Source: Phaeosaccion multiseriatum (taxonomy: Eukaryota; Ochrophyta, other classes). Taken from it: a stretch of DNA of 64,000 nt. A program made the translations under genes and the position numbers. The notes under the pieces were generated by a model, which did no database searches, was not told where the DNA came from, and saw only the letters and a program-made list of their open reading frames with translations. This document shows, piece by piece, positions 41,108 through 53,743 of the stretch (position 1 is the first letter of the stretch; each line of letters begins with the position of its first letter). Location of the stretch: assembly GCA_965112735.1 (NCBI GenBank), contig OZ218952.1:2976001-3040000 (forward strand), given 5' to 3'.

Positions 41108-43385
41108 ATGGCGCTTGTATCTTGGGAATCGTTCATGGCAGAGGCGGCAGACGGAAAACTGGGGGGGTGTGAGGTGGAGCTGCTGGAAGAGGGCAACAAG
41201 GGAATGGACGGAGGGGTAGCAAAGGCAGCAGCAGCAGCAGCCACGGAGGATGATGCCTTGGAAGAGAAGCACGCTGTGAAGGCTGTGACACCATTGTTAC
41301 CCTTGTTCGACTGTGCAGAGACTCCCGAGGAAGTGGCGCCTGCACCGCTGTCGGGGTCTCAGGATGTAACACCTCAAGATCCATCGGGTATGCGGGCTCC
41401 CCGGAGGGGAAGTTTCAAGGAGAAGACCATGGCGCGAGTGCACCGGTGGAGCAGCATCTCCGGGAGTAGTCAGTCATCCCACTCTTTTGATACGAGTCGG
41501 CGGGGCAGTTTTAGGCGGTCACCAAGCCCCGGTAGGGATGGCAGGGAAAACAGAAAGATGGAGATGGTAAAGCTCGCTATGAACCCCCCGCCTTTGCTGG
41601 ATGTCCTAAGGGGCGAGGCAGCGGCACCCTTCACCGCAATGTCGTTCAGGTGAGTGGGAGCGCCCATTTTATCTCCCTCCCTCCCTCCCTCCCACCATAC
41701 TACTCTTTCCTCCCCTCCACTCCCGGCTTCAATATATATGTATATATCCTCTTTCCTCGCATTTTCTCCTGTGTCCTTATACTCCTCCGCGTGGCCTTTT
41801 GTGTCCCCTATTGCCTGCCACCACCACCACCACCACCACCACCACCACCACCACCACCACATACCACCACCTCCACCTCCACCATCGTCATCGTTATCGT
41901 TATCGTTATCGTCACCCAGGCACTTTGCTCGGGAGCATTTGATCGAAGAGAACGTGGAGTTTGTAGACTCCGTACACATCTATCAAATGCTTTCCGGCGA
42001 GTGCCGCTCCGCTGTGTTGGAGGAGGCGCGGAGGATCTTCGACCTTTATGTGACCCCCAGCGCTGACAAACAGGTCAACCTCGGCCATGATGTTCGCGAG
42101 GCCGTCGAGAGGGAGATGGAGGTGTTTTCTGGAGCGGTAACGGACGACGTTCTTCACGAAGGTGAAGGAGGGGCGGGGGACGACTCGACTGCTCTGGCAC
42201 ATGACTGGGAAGCAGAGGAAGAATCAGAGGGGGAAGAGTTTTACGAGTTTGAGGTGGAGGAGGATGACGAAGAGGAAGAGGAGGAGGCGGCGGCGGCGGC
42301 GGCGGCGGAGGAGGAGGAGGGGGAGGAGGAGGAGGAGGAGGGGGAGGAGGAGGAGGAGGAGGAGGAGGAGGAGGAGGGAGGGGAGGAGGAGAGAGGGGAG
42401 GAGGAGAGAGGGGAGGAGGCGAAAGGGGAGGAGGCGAGAGGGGAGGAGGAGAGAGGGGAGGAGGAGAGAGGGGAGCAGGAGGAGGACAGAGGGGAGGAGG
42501 ACAGAGGGGAGGAGGACAGAGGGGAGGAGGAGGAGAGAGACCAGGACGAGGGCGAGGAAGAAGACGAGGAGGAGGACCAAGACGTGGAAGCCGAGAACGA
42601 AGAAGAGGGAGAGTATAGCCTTTTCTCAGAAGAGGGCAGCGCTGCCTCGGGCGAAACAACATTGGGGCTGGCAGGAGGAGGAGGGGCAGGTGCTGATGCG
42701 TCGACAGGCACCGCTACCGTAGAGATGGCCGGAGGGGGAGGGGCACGAAGGGGAGGGCCTGGCGGTGAGGATGCTCCTCCACCTTTCGTTCGCTTGGAGA
42801 GCGCAGTACCCGACTCTCGAAGGGGAGGAGCAGGAGAGAGGAGTACACCTCGGGGGGGCTTTCCTTCTCCTTCGGAACTCGCCATCTTCGACAAGGCTCA
42901 GTTGGCCGTGCTGCAGCTGATGGAGAGAGACTCTTACCCCAGGTAGGCGAATGGGGGGATTCGCAGACTTGTTGCCCCATTGGGAGGGAGAGGGAGAGGG
43001 GGAAGGAGCCCGTCTTTACGACATTCTTCCTTACCCTTCCCTTGCCTCTCTCCTGTCTCTCTCTCTATCTCTCAGGTTCGTGGAGTGGCAGCAAAAGCAA
43101 CTCATGCAGTACATGGTGCATATCGGGGAGGGGGCGACAATGAAGGGAGGCTTCTTCTTCTCCAGGGCAGATTGCGAGGTCAGGGAGGCCAAGACCACCT
43201 CCAGTGGCTTATTGGGGGGGGCAGGCGAGAAGGGTGTGCTAAAGAAGAGTCAGAGCGCTTTAGAAATGACAGCGGAAAATTCCTCTGTACCTTCTTTGTT
43301 GGAAAGGAAGAAGGAGTCGCTTGGAAAGAAGAAGGAGTTTGTAGCGTCGCGACTTGGCCAGATATTTTTTTTCCCTTCTCTATAG
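41108..43385 (+). CDS. RGS-domain protein with acidic insertion
   Basis: RGS domains accelerate GTP hydrolysis by G-alpha. Exons 41108-41649, 41920-42942 and 43076-43385 (all introns phase 2) give 624 residues. After a Ser/Arg-rich N-terminus with RRGSF-type kinase sites, the RGS fold begins FAREHLIEENVEFVDSVHIY and runs to ARRIFDLYVTPSADKQVNLG. It then breaks for about 230 residues of Glu-rich sequence (42160-42860) and resumes with FDKAQLAVLQLMERDSYPRF, the conserved final helices. The insertion occupies a loop between helices, so the fold may still form. The C-terminal stop follows a T-rich, splice-acceptor-like stretch (43363-43387), so the true 3' end may be another exon. The G-protein partner is unknown. 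Confidence 0.9.
42274..42600 (+). repeat. (GAG)n-derived coding repeats in the RGS insertion
   Basis: GAG/GCG runs grade into a longer tandem unit GGGGAGGAGGAGAGA (encoding GEEERG) repeated about ten times at 42380-42540. Confidence 0.9.
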
Positions 43386-43751
43386 CTCATCAACACGTGT
43401 TATTCCCCCTATGCAGATAAAGTGTACTTGTAGGCAAATAGCTTTTAATGTCTTGGACTGTAATTTTATACACTTGTTACTGTATTCCTTCTCCCCTCCC
43501 CACTCAAAGTTATTCTTCTTTCCAATTTGTTGCATCAGAGAGGTCCGTTCACTAGCCTTGAGCTTACATCAGTGAGCAGTTCACTGGTCGAATAGGCGTC
43601 AAGTGTGGGGTACTTATTGAAAGAAAGCCTCTCACAAGTACCTGTACACGTCACAGAGGGGAAAAAAAAAAAAAAAAAAAATCGCTTGAACAGCCAACAG
43701 TTCACAGTCACAGTTGGCGCCCCACACCCGCTCCCACCCACAAAAAGGGGT
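43386..43751. other. Short same-strand intergenic region
   Basis: Between the RGS and LRR genes. AT-rich with an A-run of about 19 at 43663-43681. It probably holds the RGS 3'UTR and the LRR promoter. No further gene seen. Confidence 0.5.
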
Positions 43752-45714
43752 ATGGCGTGGGGAAATAAGCCTACGGGGGTGGATGACCTCATTGCAAAGC
43801 TCAAAGCAGGAGACTGCCCGTCGCTCTGCGTGTTCTCAAGCCGGAGCCTGAAACCGCAGGTTGGTGGGAGGTTGGGAGATGAGGGATTCTCACACCCCCA
43901 ACTTTTTTTTTTTTATGCCTCCTGCCCACTCAGGCATCCTTTGTCGCGGTTCTCTCTCTCCCTTGTTGTCTCTGTATGTCTATTCCATAGATCAAAGAGT
44001 TTGCGGCCGCTTTGGGTGCGAACTCGTCATGCAAGGAAATCCTTTGCTCCGGGCACGACATTGGGCTGGAGGGCCTGAGGATCATGGGACAAACACTTGG
44101 CGAACGAAACACCACCGTTGAGAAGCTGTGCATAGGGAATAAGGACATGGACGACGCAGGTAAAGGTTTCGAGAGTGTGTGTGGGCTTGCTCTTCTGATT
44201 GTGTGACAGGGGCTGAAGGTGTTGAATCGATGCTGACACCCCCTCTCTCTCCATTCCTGTCCCACCCTGGGCCAACGTCGCCAAATCGACACTCGGTACC
44301 TGCAGGGGCCGCCGCTTTGCTGGAGGGGTTGGTGAAGAACAAGAGTTTGCTCCATCTTGACTTGGAGCACAAGAGCCTCTCGGAGGGCACACACATTGCT
44401 CGATTCCTCGCGGGCCATTCTGCTCTGCGAACCCTCTGCCTCGGGCGCAACACTCTCGGAGACAGGGGGCTGGAGCAGCTGTGCCAGGGACTGACCTCCG
44501 ACCTAGAGGTGGCCCCCTCCCTCACGTCACTCGATCTGAGTAGCAATGACATCACCGCTCTTGGAGCAGCGCGCTTGGCCAGTGCTCTCCGCACGGATGG
44601 TGATGGCCAAACAGAGGTAGTAACAGCAGCAGCAGCAGCAGCAGCAGCACTGCCTGCTCTGGCTCAGCTCGATTTGTCGGAGAATGGATCCATCGGAGAC
44701 GAAAGTGGCTCAGCTTTGGTGTCCTCGCTACTTCCGCGGCGAGGAGTGATCCAACGCCTTGTCATGCGAGAGTGCGGCATGGCAGTGCAAACAGGAGCCG
44801 CCTTGGGGCAGTTTTTAGCACATTCTCTGCAGCAGCGATTAGAGAGCAGTGGATCCACGGTTATAGCAGCAGCAGAAAAAGAAGGAGGGCAAAAAGGAGG
44901 ACAAGTAGAAGCGGCTCTCTACATTGACATGACAAGAAACGAGCTTGGGGCGGAAGGGGCCATTGTCCTTGCTGCCAACCTCCGAGAGGGGCGTGGGGCC
45001 TCCTCCGGGGCAACCTCGGCCCCTTACCGGAACATGTCGCTGCTTCTTGCTCACAACAATATCGGGGACGGAGGGGCCAAGGCGCTGTCCACGTACTTCC
45101 TTGCGACGGCTCCACCACAACAGGGAGGAGGGGGCGGCGACTGCTGCGAGACCAGCGGTGGCTGTGGGCCGTTGCTGAAAATGCTCGATGTTTCGGGCAA
45201 TGACATTTCATGTGAGGGTAGTGCATCCCTGCTCCGTACTGCTGTAGACGAGCTGCGCTTGTTCAACAACTTCATGCTGAGACAAAGCAGCAGCATTGCC
45301 GGTGATGGAAGCAAAAGCGCTGATCCCTCCCCCCCTACCACGCAAGCAGTAGAAGTAGCAGTTGCAACAGAAGAGGAGACACAAGAGAGTGACCACCCCC
45401 CGCCGCCGCTCCCCGACGCTGGAGAGAGACGAGCGCGTATGGACGAAGCTCTGAAGGCCCTGAGGCTCAACCCCTGCATTCGGACGCTCGACATTGGAGC
45501 GAACCGCCTCACGGACTTGGAAGTGGCGCAGTTGTGCGACGGGCTGCGAGAGGGGGACGGGCCTGCTCCGCCTCGTTTGGTGACGCTGGAGCTCGGAGGA
45601 AACGCCATGGGGACGCTTACGGAGGGGGCCATTGCAAAGTTGCAGACCGCGAACAAGGGCCTCGACATTGCCTTTAGGCAGCAGGGAAACGGCCTCACCG
45701 ATCCAACTCCATAA
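43752..45714 (+). CDS. Leucine-rich repeat protein (ribonuclease-inhibitor type)
   Basis: Exons 43752-43859, 43991-44159 and 44306-45714 join in frame and give 561 residues. It contains tandem RI-like LRRs of about 28 residues: LLEGLVKNKSLLHLDLEHKS, IARFLAGHSALRTLCLGRNT, LTSLDLSSNDITALGAARLA, LPALAQLDLSENGSIGDESG, YIDMTRNELGAEGAIVLAAN, LLLAHNNIGDGGAKALS, LLKMLDVSGNDISCEGSASL, IRTLDIGANRLTDLEVAQL. Gln/Gly, polyAla and Ser/Pro-rich linkers interrupt the solenoid. No NB-ARC, kinase, signal peptide or membrane segment is visible, so it is a soluble scaffold of unknown partner. Start chosen at the ATG giving MAWGNKPTGVDDL. Confidence 0.9.
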
Positions 45715-45893
45715 AACCGCACTTCCCTCCAGAGAGGGAGGGAGGGAGACCATAAAGTAGCGTAGCGGACTCTCTCTCTGTGTGTGTGTGTGTCTCCTGC
45801 TCTGGACCCATTACGAAGAGAGCTCTCATGTGATGAATGACACCACTAAAACTTTTTTATGATAGGTGTACTAGTATCTGTCGTTTTATCGTA

Positions 45894-47550
45894 TCATCCT
45901 CCTCCTCTGTCTGATCCTCTCCCTCGCCCTCTCCCTCCACCCCGTCCCCCTCTACCACCCCCCCGCCCTCCTCTGCCCCCGCTTCTCGCACCCCTCCCTC
46001 TGCCGCCACCACCACCACCGCCTCGTGCCCCTCGGAAAGCCGCCCCTCCCCTCCCCCCGTCGCTGCCTCTACCCCTTCCCCCGCCCCTCCCCCTGCCCCT
46101 CCCTCGAACGGCGGCGTCGAGCCTGGCCGGCGCTACCCTAGCGTCTCTGTTGTTGTCTGCTGCCTCGCTCCTCTTCTTGAGCAGCCCCATGAAGAAGCTT
46201 GCCCTGTTCCGCACCATCCCCTTATCGTAGGCCACGAAGTCGTTCACCGCGATTCGACCAATCTGAGTGAGGGAGTGAGGAAACAAGGGAACAGAAGCAA
46301 ACGCGAAGGAAGGTTTGGGGGGGGGTGAACGGATACACGAGGTGATCTTCTCTCTAGAGCTACAAGACTTACTTGCTCTACTAGCGCCAACTCGAATGAA
46401 CTGACTGTACACCTATCATCTTCATCATCTTCTGATTGTACATGCACCAAAAGTCGACTGACTCGATTCGCTCTCACCCCTCGCACTTACCTTCGGATCG
46501 ACATTGCCGAGAAAGCTCATGCCCCTCTCGTCTACGTCTCCCTCGAGCAGCTGCCCATTCTTGATGAATTCAGCCACCATAGTTGCCGCCTGTTCACACA
46601 CACAAACATATCCATGTATAGGGGGAGGGAGCCGCGAAGACGTAATATTACAATCCTGCAAAAGCAACTTTTCTCCTCCTCCTCCTCCTCCTCCTCCTCC
46701 TCCTCCCACACTGCTCCTCTGCTTCCCATCTACCGCACCATGCGTTGATTCTTGCTCTTGTCAGAGGCCAGCGTCTGGAGGCTCTCCTTATCGACAGTTT
46801 TGCGCACATTGATTTGGCGCTTAACCTCCTCGCCGTCGCCATCTCGAGCAATGAGCAGGGAGCCGTCTCGACCCAGGGCTACCTTGTAGCACTTCTCGGA
46901 CGGAAGGTCCAAGAATGCTATGCCTCTGAACTTCCCAGTGGTACTCGTGACCTGAAGGGGGGAGAGCGTATGGTTATGAGGAGCGCCGATAGATAGCAGT
47001 GAGGGAGGCGGAAGGAAGGGGGGGAAGGGGGGAGGATATTTTCCCCTGCTCTCGACTCTTTACTCACCATTCGCAGAGATACTTCGAGACCCTCCTTCTC
47101 CGCCGCCTTCCACGTCTTCTTGAAATGCCTCTTAATATCCTCATCTGTCGACTCGTACGGCAGCTGATTGATATAGAGACTGTACTTGATGTCTCGCCAC
47201 CGCTGCTTCTTTGCCCTTTGTCCTTCCTCATTCGCTCCCTCTTTCTCTCCTGCATCCTCCCCGGGTCTAGCCCTCTTCTTGCCTGGCTTTGGCGATTCAT
47301 CTGAAGGGCCCGCTCCCTCTCTCTCCTCCTCCTTCTCCTCTTCCTCCTCCTCCTCCTCCTCCTCCTCCTCCTCCTCCTCCTCCTCCTCCTCCTCCTCCTC
47401 CTCCTCCTCCTCCTCCTCCTCCTCCTCCTCCTCCTCCTCCTCCTCCTCCTCCTCCTCCTCCTCCTCCTCCTCCTCCTCCTCCTTCTTCTTCTTCTTGTTC
47501 TTCTTCTTCTTGTCCTTCTTGTCCTTCTTGTCCTTCTTCTCCTTCTTCAT
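45894..47550 (-). CDS. RRM protein with polylysine/polyglutamate N-terminus and RGG C-terminus
   Basis: Exons 47550-47068, 46951-46739, 46589-46491 and 46262-45894, all phase 0, give 387 residues. A Lys-rich block (KKEKKDKKDKK) passes into about 50 consecutive Glu. An RRM follows at about 128-235: SLYINQLPYESTDEDIKRHF is RNP2-like, and TTGKFRGIAFLDL is RNP1-like and spans intron 1. A helical middle (VAEFIKNGQLLEGDVDERG) precedes a Gly/Arg-rich GAR tail (RGRGRGRGGGRGRG). Nucleolar RNA binding, for example in ribosome assembly, is inferred from the acidic-RRM-GAR order, as in nucleolin-like proteins. An in-frame stop lies just upstream of the ATG. Confidence 0.9.
47333..47482 (-). repeat. (GAG)n polyglutamate tract
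   Basis: About 50 nearly pure CTC units on the plus strand, read as GAG (Glu) in the RRM-protein first exon. Confidence 0.95.
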
Positions 47551-48270
47551 CTTCTTCTTCTCCCGCGGTCTTTCTTATCCCCACCTATTCCGACCCTCTC
47601 TACGACTTCCGCGATATCGCGTCCCCCCATCCCCTGGGTACGGCCCCTTCCTTCTTCTCTCTTTCGGCGCTCTACAGTCTAGAAGCAGCGGTGCAGAAGA
47701 GGAGGGGCAGAGAGACCTCTGGGAGCACCTCATCTCCTCACTGTGGGCAGGGGTGCTGCTGTGTGGAGGGCCTACCGACTGCGAACCGTTGAGCAGCGGA
47801 AAGCACACAAGGAAAAAAAAAAAAGAGGGAACGATAAAAGTAGCGGCTTCTCCACGGGCAGGGGCGGCGACCCTCTGAGGGCTCTACCCCGCTTACATAT
47901 TGCCCATAGTACTCGTCGTGGCCGTCCTAGGGTGCATCGCTGGTGGGGCGGGGAAAGGGCGGGGCGGGAGACTTCAAGTTCGCCTCACCCGCATTTGGGG
48001 AAACTTAGAGCAAGGTTGTGAGGGCGGGAAGGAGGGAGGGATAGAGCGCACCTTCCTTTTACACGGATTCATTGTCTCCCCCACTTCACATGGCACGGCG
48101 CGCCTGTGGTTCTCCGATCCACTCGCTCTTCCACGGGGGAAGGCTGGGGGGGGTTGAGGGACTGTCATCAGGAGGGGAAAGGAAAACTATCGGCGACGTA
48201 GGGAAGCGCCCTGTGCGCGAGACGAAGAGCAGCATCTGCAGTGTGAGACCAGGGCCCGCAGTCCAGAAGC
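47551..48270. other. Divergent intergenic region
   Basis: 720 bp between the RRM (-) and PI4K-gamma (+) start codons; it must hold both promoters. An A-run is at 47813-47823. No supported coding or RNA feature. Confidence 0.5.
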
Positions 48271-50882
48271 ATGTCCTCAATCGACCGCATCGAGCTGAAT
48301 CCTTACCAGGGAGATCTTACAATCTACATTAAAGACTTGCGCGCACAGGAGGCGCGAAAGAGACCCTTGACAGTGAAGGTAAGGCTTTGTTTGACTTTGG
48401 TCTTTCCGTGTATGGTCCTGCGCTCATCTCTTGTCCCCTCCTTAGTGATTGTGGGCCTGTATCTCTATGAGCCACGCCTCTCCCTCGCCCCGATTCCCGC
48501 CGTTTTTCCGGCGCTGCCGGGCCTCCTTCCTCTGCCGTCCTTTCAAGTCATTATGATGCGGGGAGAGCTCTGTATAAGGCCATAACACTTCTTTGACTGT
48601 TTCTCTCCTCCTCCTCTTTCCTCCTCGTTGGGCGTGTGTGGCGCTTCCCAACACTGACCTACCTCCTCTCCTGCCCCGCCCCTCCCGCCCTCCCACTCTT
48701 TGTGCAACATTTCAATACAGTCATGGTCGCGCGTGCAGGACATCAAGAACTTGCTCCAATCGCTGCTGAACGTACCCACGGGGTCCCAAAGGCTCTTTTA
48801 CCGCGGCAAGGAGCTCAAGAATCACCGCATTCTGCACGACCAGGGAATATACGAGAGCGGACAGACCATCTTCTTTGCGGCAGTAGACGTCGGCAGCCTT
48901 TCCCAAAAGTATTCGCTGGAGATTTACGGCAGCCTTGACCCTCCCCGGCATCTCTTGCGGTGCTTGAACCAAGCGAAGCGCGCCCTTGATTTGGGCTTTG
49001 CGCCATCGCTGGCCTTGGAGGGCACTGGTGGAACCTATTTCCTCACGGACACGCGCAGAAGGAAAGTGGCGGCCTTCAAGCCTCTTGACGAGGAGCCTTT
49101 TACCCCCAACAACCCCCGAGGGCTGGTGGGAAGCTACGGCAAGGATGGGATGTGCATGCGTCCTGGTATCACGCCGGGGGAGGCCTGTGTGCGTGAGGTA
49201 GCAGCCTACATACTCGACCGGGGCCATTTCTCGAGGGTGCCGCAGACAGTGCTAGCGGAGGTCCGCCACCCGTCTCTGTCGCACTTGGACGGGAGGGACG
49301 GGAGAAGGAAGCTGGGCAGCTTTCAGGAGTTTGTGGAACACGACGAGATGGTGGCTGATATTAGCCCCTCCAAGCTCAGCGTAGCCTCTGTGCACCGCAT
49401 CGCCATTCTGGACATGCGACTGCTCAACATGGATAGGAACGATGCCAACATTTTGGTGCGGCGGCGAAGGCAGAGTAGCGACAAGGGCAACAAGAGTCAT
49501 CGCAGGGCTTTCCCCCCGCATGCCGGCGGCAGCGGGGGGGGCGGCAGCAACGGCAGCAACGACAGCAACGGTACCAACTGCAGTCCCAAGAGCGTAGAGA
49601 GTCCCGGCTCCAATAGTGACAGTCGCTGGCAAGGTACAGGGGGTGGCGGCGGCATCAACAGCAACAGCAACAACGATGGCCGCAATAGCAGCGGCAGCAG
49701 CAGCAATGAAGTGGTGTATGAGCTCATTCCAATCGACCACGGATATTGCCTCCCCTACAAGATTGAGATTGGCTGGTGCGACTGGTGCTGGATAGACTGG
49801 CCGCAGCTCAAAAGGCCCCTGGACGCAGACGCTAGGGCCTACGTCTTGGCTCTGGACCCTGAAGCCGACGTGCGCCGCGTCCGACAGAAGCTGAGTCTGC
49901 GCGAGCCCTGCCTGCGCAACTTTCGAATCTCCAGCATGCTGCTGCAAGAGGGCGTCAGGAGCGGTCTCACGCTACTGGACATTGCCAATGTTATCGTCAG
50001 GCACGACTTGGACTCAAAGGTGAGGGTGGGGGCATATATTTATTGACTTACAGTGGGGGTGAGGGGTGTGAGCAGCAGGGGAGGGCATAGTGTGAGTGTA
50101 GCGAAGAGCGGAGCTCCCTGCCGCCCTTTTGTTTATTGCCTCCACCCCCGAGCCTAACCCTACTCCCTCCCTGCCTCCCTCCCTCCCTGCCTCCCTCCTC
50201 CCACTCTCCGTTCCTCTCTCTCTCTCCACCCTCTGCCCCTGCCTCTGTCGCAGTCTGAGTTGGAATTGCTTGTGGACAGGGCCGAGGCGCTTGCTCATGC
50301 CGCACTCGAGAACAACGCGCACGGCAGCTTCCTCTCCAAAATCCTCTCCCCTTCTAAGAGCCCTCCCAGTGCAGAGCAAAAGCGCCTTAAGCTCAAGGCC
50401 AAGATGAAGGGTGAGTGAGTGAGTGAGTGAGTTGGGGGGGGGGGGGGGGAGGAAGAGGGGAAGGGTGCGTTGGTTGCGGCAGGCAGGCCGAGAGGCTGAC
50501 ATTTACGAGGCGCAGGTTGGCAGAGGCGTCGTTTCTCGGAGGCTTGTACAACGCTATTGGATTGGATCTCAGTCGTGAGAGCAGCGAGAGGGAGAAGAGA
50601 GAGAGACGCATTCATACCCTTGTTCTTTCTTGGTGCGTTTGCCCCTTTGTTTGCACAGTCCGCAAACAGCGCGAGCAAAAGCGGGAGCAGCAGCAACGCA
50701 GAGACTACGAGCGGACGAAGAGCAGCACCTCTCCCGTGGAAGGCGATGGGTACGACATGTCATACGAAAATGAAGACAGCACATTCGAGGCGAGCAGGGA
50801 GGATGGCGGCACGTCCCCTCTGAGTGATGCATACTCCACCGATGTTGATGATGAGACAGACGAGGATGATGAGGAAGACGAG

Positions 50883-50914
<32 letters not shown>

Positions 50915-52941
50915 GGAGGAGGAGGAGGAAGCGGAGGAGGAGGAAGATGGGAATGTTGATGACGTGGACGAAGGCGAGAATGTGGAGGAGCCAGGTGATG
51001 TCGCATCCAGTAGTGAAAGCAGCAGTGGCAGCAGCAGCTCGGACGATAATGAGGGCTTCGGCTTTTGGAGGGAGTCCATGGCTGTGATTGATGCCAGGAA
51101 CCTCGAAGAAGACGATGAGGAAGAATTCATGGAATGGGGCGTAGACTGGGAGCAGCAGCAGCGGCAGCAGCTGCAGGAGGAGCAGGAGGAGGAAAAGGAG
51201 CAGCACATAGAAAGGCGGAGCTTGCTGGCAGGGGGGAGAGACAGACGCAAGAATGGAGGCGGCAATCTTGAGCAACAACCATTAGACCCGCTGCAGGATG
51301 GCATTGACATGCCGTCGTCGAGGCTGGGCCGGAACCGGAAATTGTCTCAGGTCGGGGAAGAGTTAGAGTCAACGGGTGGGCGTAGAGACTCGAACGCTGT
51401 CACGTCTCCCAAGGTGAGTGGGCAAGGCACGGCGCCTTCAGATGTAGGCAAGCTCGACGTGTACAACCTCTCTACGCTCTCTAGGGGGGAAGAGAGGGAG
51501 CAGCGAGGGCGGCAGCTATGTGACGAGGGTCAGGGGCGACGCGGTGATCATGACAATGACCAACACAACGGGGTGACCACGAGTAGCGACAGTAGCGAAG
51601 ACAGCCCTAGCAACGACACCGCAACCACGACCTTTCTGAGCACATCCTGCAACGAACAGGGAGGAGGACAACACCGGCACGGACACAGTAGCCTGGAAGA
51701 GGGCGAGGGCGAGGGCGAGGGTACCCACGCCAGGAAGAGTCAGGCCAGGCCTCCGCCACTCCGGCCCTCGGCTGCCATTCGTGGACCTATCCAACGTCTC
51801 ATTGCGGAGAGCAGCCAGGAGGGCTCTATTTCGCCCTTGGGCAGCAGTAGAAGCGGCAGCGGCAGCAGCACCGGCACAGGTGGTGGTGGCAGCCCCAGCA
51901 ACAGTAGCAAGGGCAAGGGCAAGGCCAAGGGCCATCTTGCTAGGAGGCTGGCAAACCTGCAGTTGGATGATGTCGTGGTGAACACCCCAACGTCGGATGT
52001 GAACAGGACGAAGAGGATGGGCCCGTCCAGTACCAGCAGCGGTGGCAGCAACGACTCAAGGACGAGTAGCAGTGGCCGGCCTAGGAGCTGCAGCCCCAAG
52101 AGCCTCAGCCCGAAAGAAAGAGCACCAGTGGGTGCACCACAAGCTGCGTCGTCGTCGCTGTCTGTGTCGTCGCCGGGGGTGAATGGTCAGCAGGGGCGTG
52201 CTCTGGGGGGGCTAGCCGGCTCTCAGACCGTTACCAAGAACCCTCTTCCTCGCGTTGGCAAGGACTCCTCCGCTGATATCACTCCGGAGGGTTCGCTTGC
52301 GGCCTCTTCTCAGCAGGTACGGCACGGTAGGGGGACGCTCCCTCTCCGGCATTAACTCCAAGCCTCCGCGCTCGCTCGGTTGTATTGTGCGTGTTTGTTG
52401 GGTTCATGTGTGTGTTTGTGTGTGGTTGTGGTTGTCCTCATGACGATTCATTTATTCTCTCCCCTCCTCTTCTATCCTATCCTCTCCCCACAGCGGGATG
52501 CCCTCTCGCAGCCGGTAGCGATACAGCGCAGCTTTAGCTACCACGGCCTGAGGAGCCAGGCTCTGTACGACCCCACCACGCGGGAACGGAACCGCTCCCA
52601 CCGCCGCAAGCCTGGGAAGGATAGCCCCGAGGTGAGAGTGAGTGAGAGGTCTTTTTGCTTTTGTAATTTTGGTCGGGATGTCTCGATGAATCATCTCTAC
52701 AACACTGCATTGCTTGCGTTTCTCATGCCCCTCCCTCCTCCTCCTCCTCCTGCTGCTGCTGCGGCTCGTGCTGGTGCTGGTGTTGCTGGTGGTGCTACTG
52801 CTTTTCCTCCTTTCTTGTCTCCTTTGTCCGCTCTCTTCTCTACAGTTTGCCGCCGCCTTTTTCCGTTTCATTGACGTGCTGGTGAAGGAGCTGGTGAAGA
52901 AGAAGTGCAAGGAGGCCGGGGAGCAAGCGGGTACTCTATAG
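48271..52941 (+). CDS. Type II PI4-kinase-gamma-like kinase with ubiquitin-like domain
   Basis: Matches the plant PI4K-gamma/UbDK family; many members act as protein kinases rather than lipid kinases. Exons 48271-48378, 48721-50019, 50254-50410, 50659-52316, 52494-52631 and 52846-52941 give 1,151 residues. A ubiquitin-like fold is built from LTIYIKDL...VQDIKNLLQSLLNVPTGSQR, then LFYRGKELKNHRILHDQGI. The kinase core has KVAAFKPLDEEPFTPNNP (Lys and the family EPFxPNNP motif, about 151), the catalytic-loop-like DMRLLNMDRNDANILV (about 272) and IDHGYCLP (about 373). About 85 Ser/Asn/Gly-rich residues separate these last two. A long acidic, Ser-rich tail of about 550 residues is unusual. Last exon AAAFFRFIDVLVKELVKKK is a helix. 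Confidence 0.93.
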
Positions 52942-53743
52942 CATAGCATACCATTGGAGGGGGTTGGAGCAAGCGGGTACATGATAGCATAGGATAGCAT
53001 TGACGGGCGTCTGTCACCTTGCGTTAGTATCATTCAAAAACGAGGAGCCGTTGCATCGTAGTTAAGGCGGAATTTTTACCTGTTCCGTCGACTGCAGTGC
53101 CGCGCTCAGCTTTAGTTTAGCCACACACGCCCACGCACACACACAGAGAGAGAGAGAGGGAGAGAGACGAGGGTTTCATGTGCGAAGGTGTCTTGTCCTT
53201 GCATGGAGTGGGCGTGATAGTTCAGTGTAGAGGAGCGAGAGGGGGGGGGGTGCAGCAGACCCACCCTCTGATACGCATGTACAAAGTATGCACATACACA
53301 CAAACACAAACACACACACACAGACACAACGTAGGACAACCACAGAAAGAGGGGGAGAATTGCCGAGTAAATATGTACACATAACGCATGGAGGGATTTC
53401 TCAAGAGGTTCAGATGAAAAGGCAGTAGGGCTTGCCTCTTCCTCCCGACCTGGACGAGTGGCAAGGCGGGACTGAGAGTGGCTTAAATGTTGCTCTCATC
53501 AGAGGCGGTAGTTTTTTTATTTTTATTTTATTAAAAAAGTAAAACAGGAAATTGAATCTCTTGAGGGACACAACGTTTTAGGGCGTGCATGTTTGAAATG
53601 AGGTCCTGCGGTCCACAAACCACGCACATATACCCCACCCACCAGCAAGCAGCCTCTAACAAGGAAGGACCAGACAAGGCCCCTGCCCTGACGCCGCCCC
53701 TGCCCGCTCCCTCCCGCCTCTCTCTCCCAACCTCTGACGTCAA
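52942..53743. other. Convergent intergenic region
   Basis: About 800 bp between 3' ends of PI4K-gamma (+) and mL46 (-). GGAGCAAGCGGGTAC is repeated at the PI4K stop (about 52919) and 52967. AT-rich sequence at 53510-53545 is likely 3'UTR. No gene supported. Confidence 0.5.

Noticed and set aside
41133-41384. Minus-strand frames opposite the RGS first exon
   Set aside because: Low-complexity shadows; the plus-strand exon joins correctly to the RGS domain.
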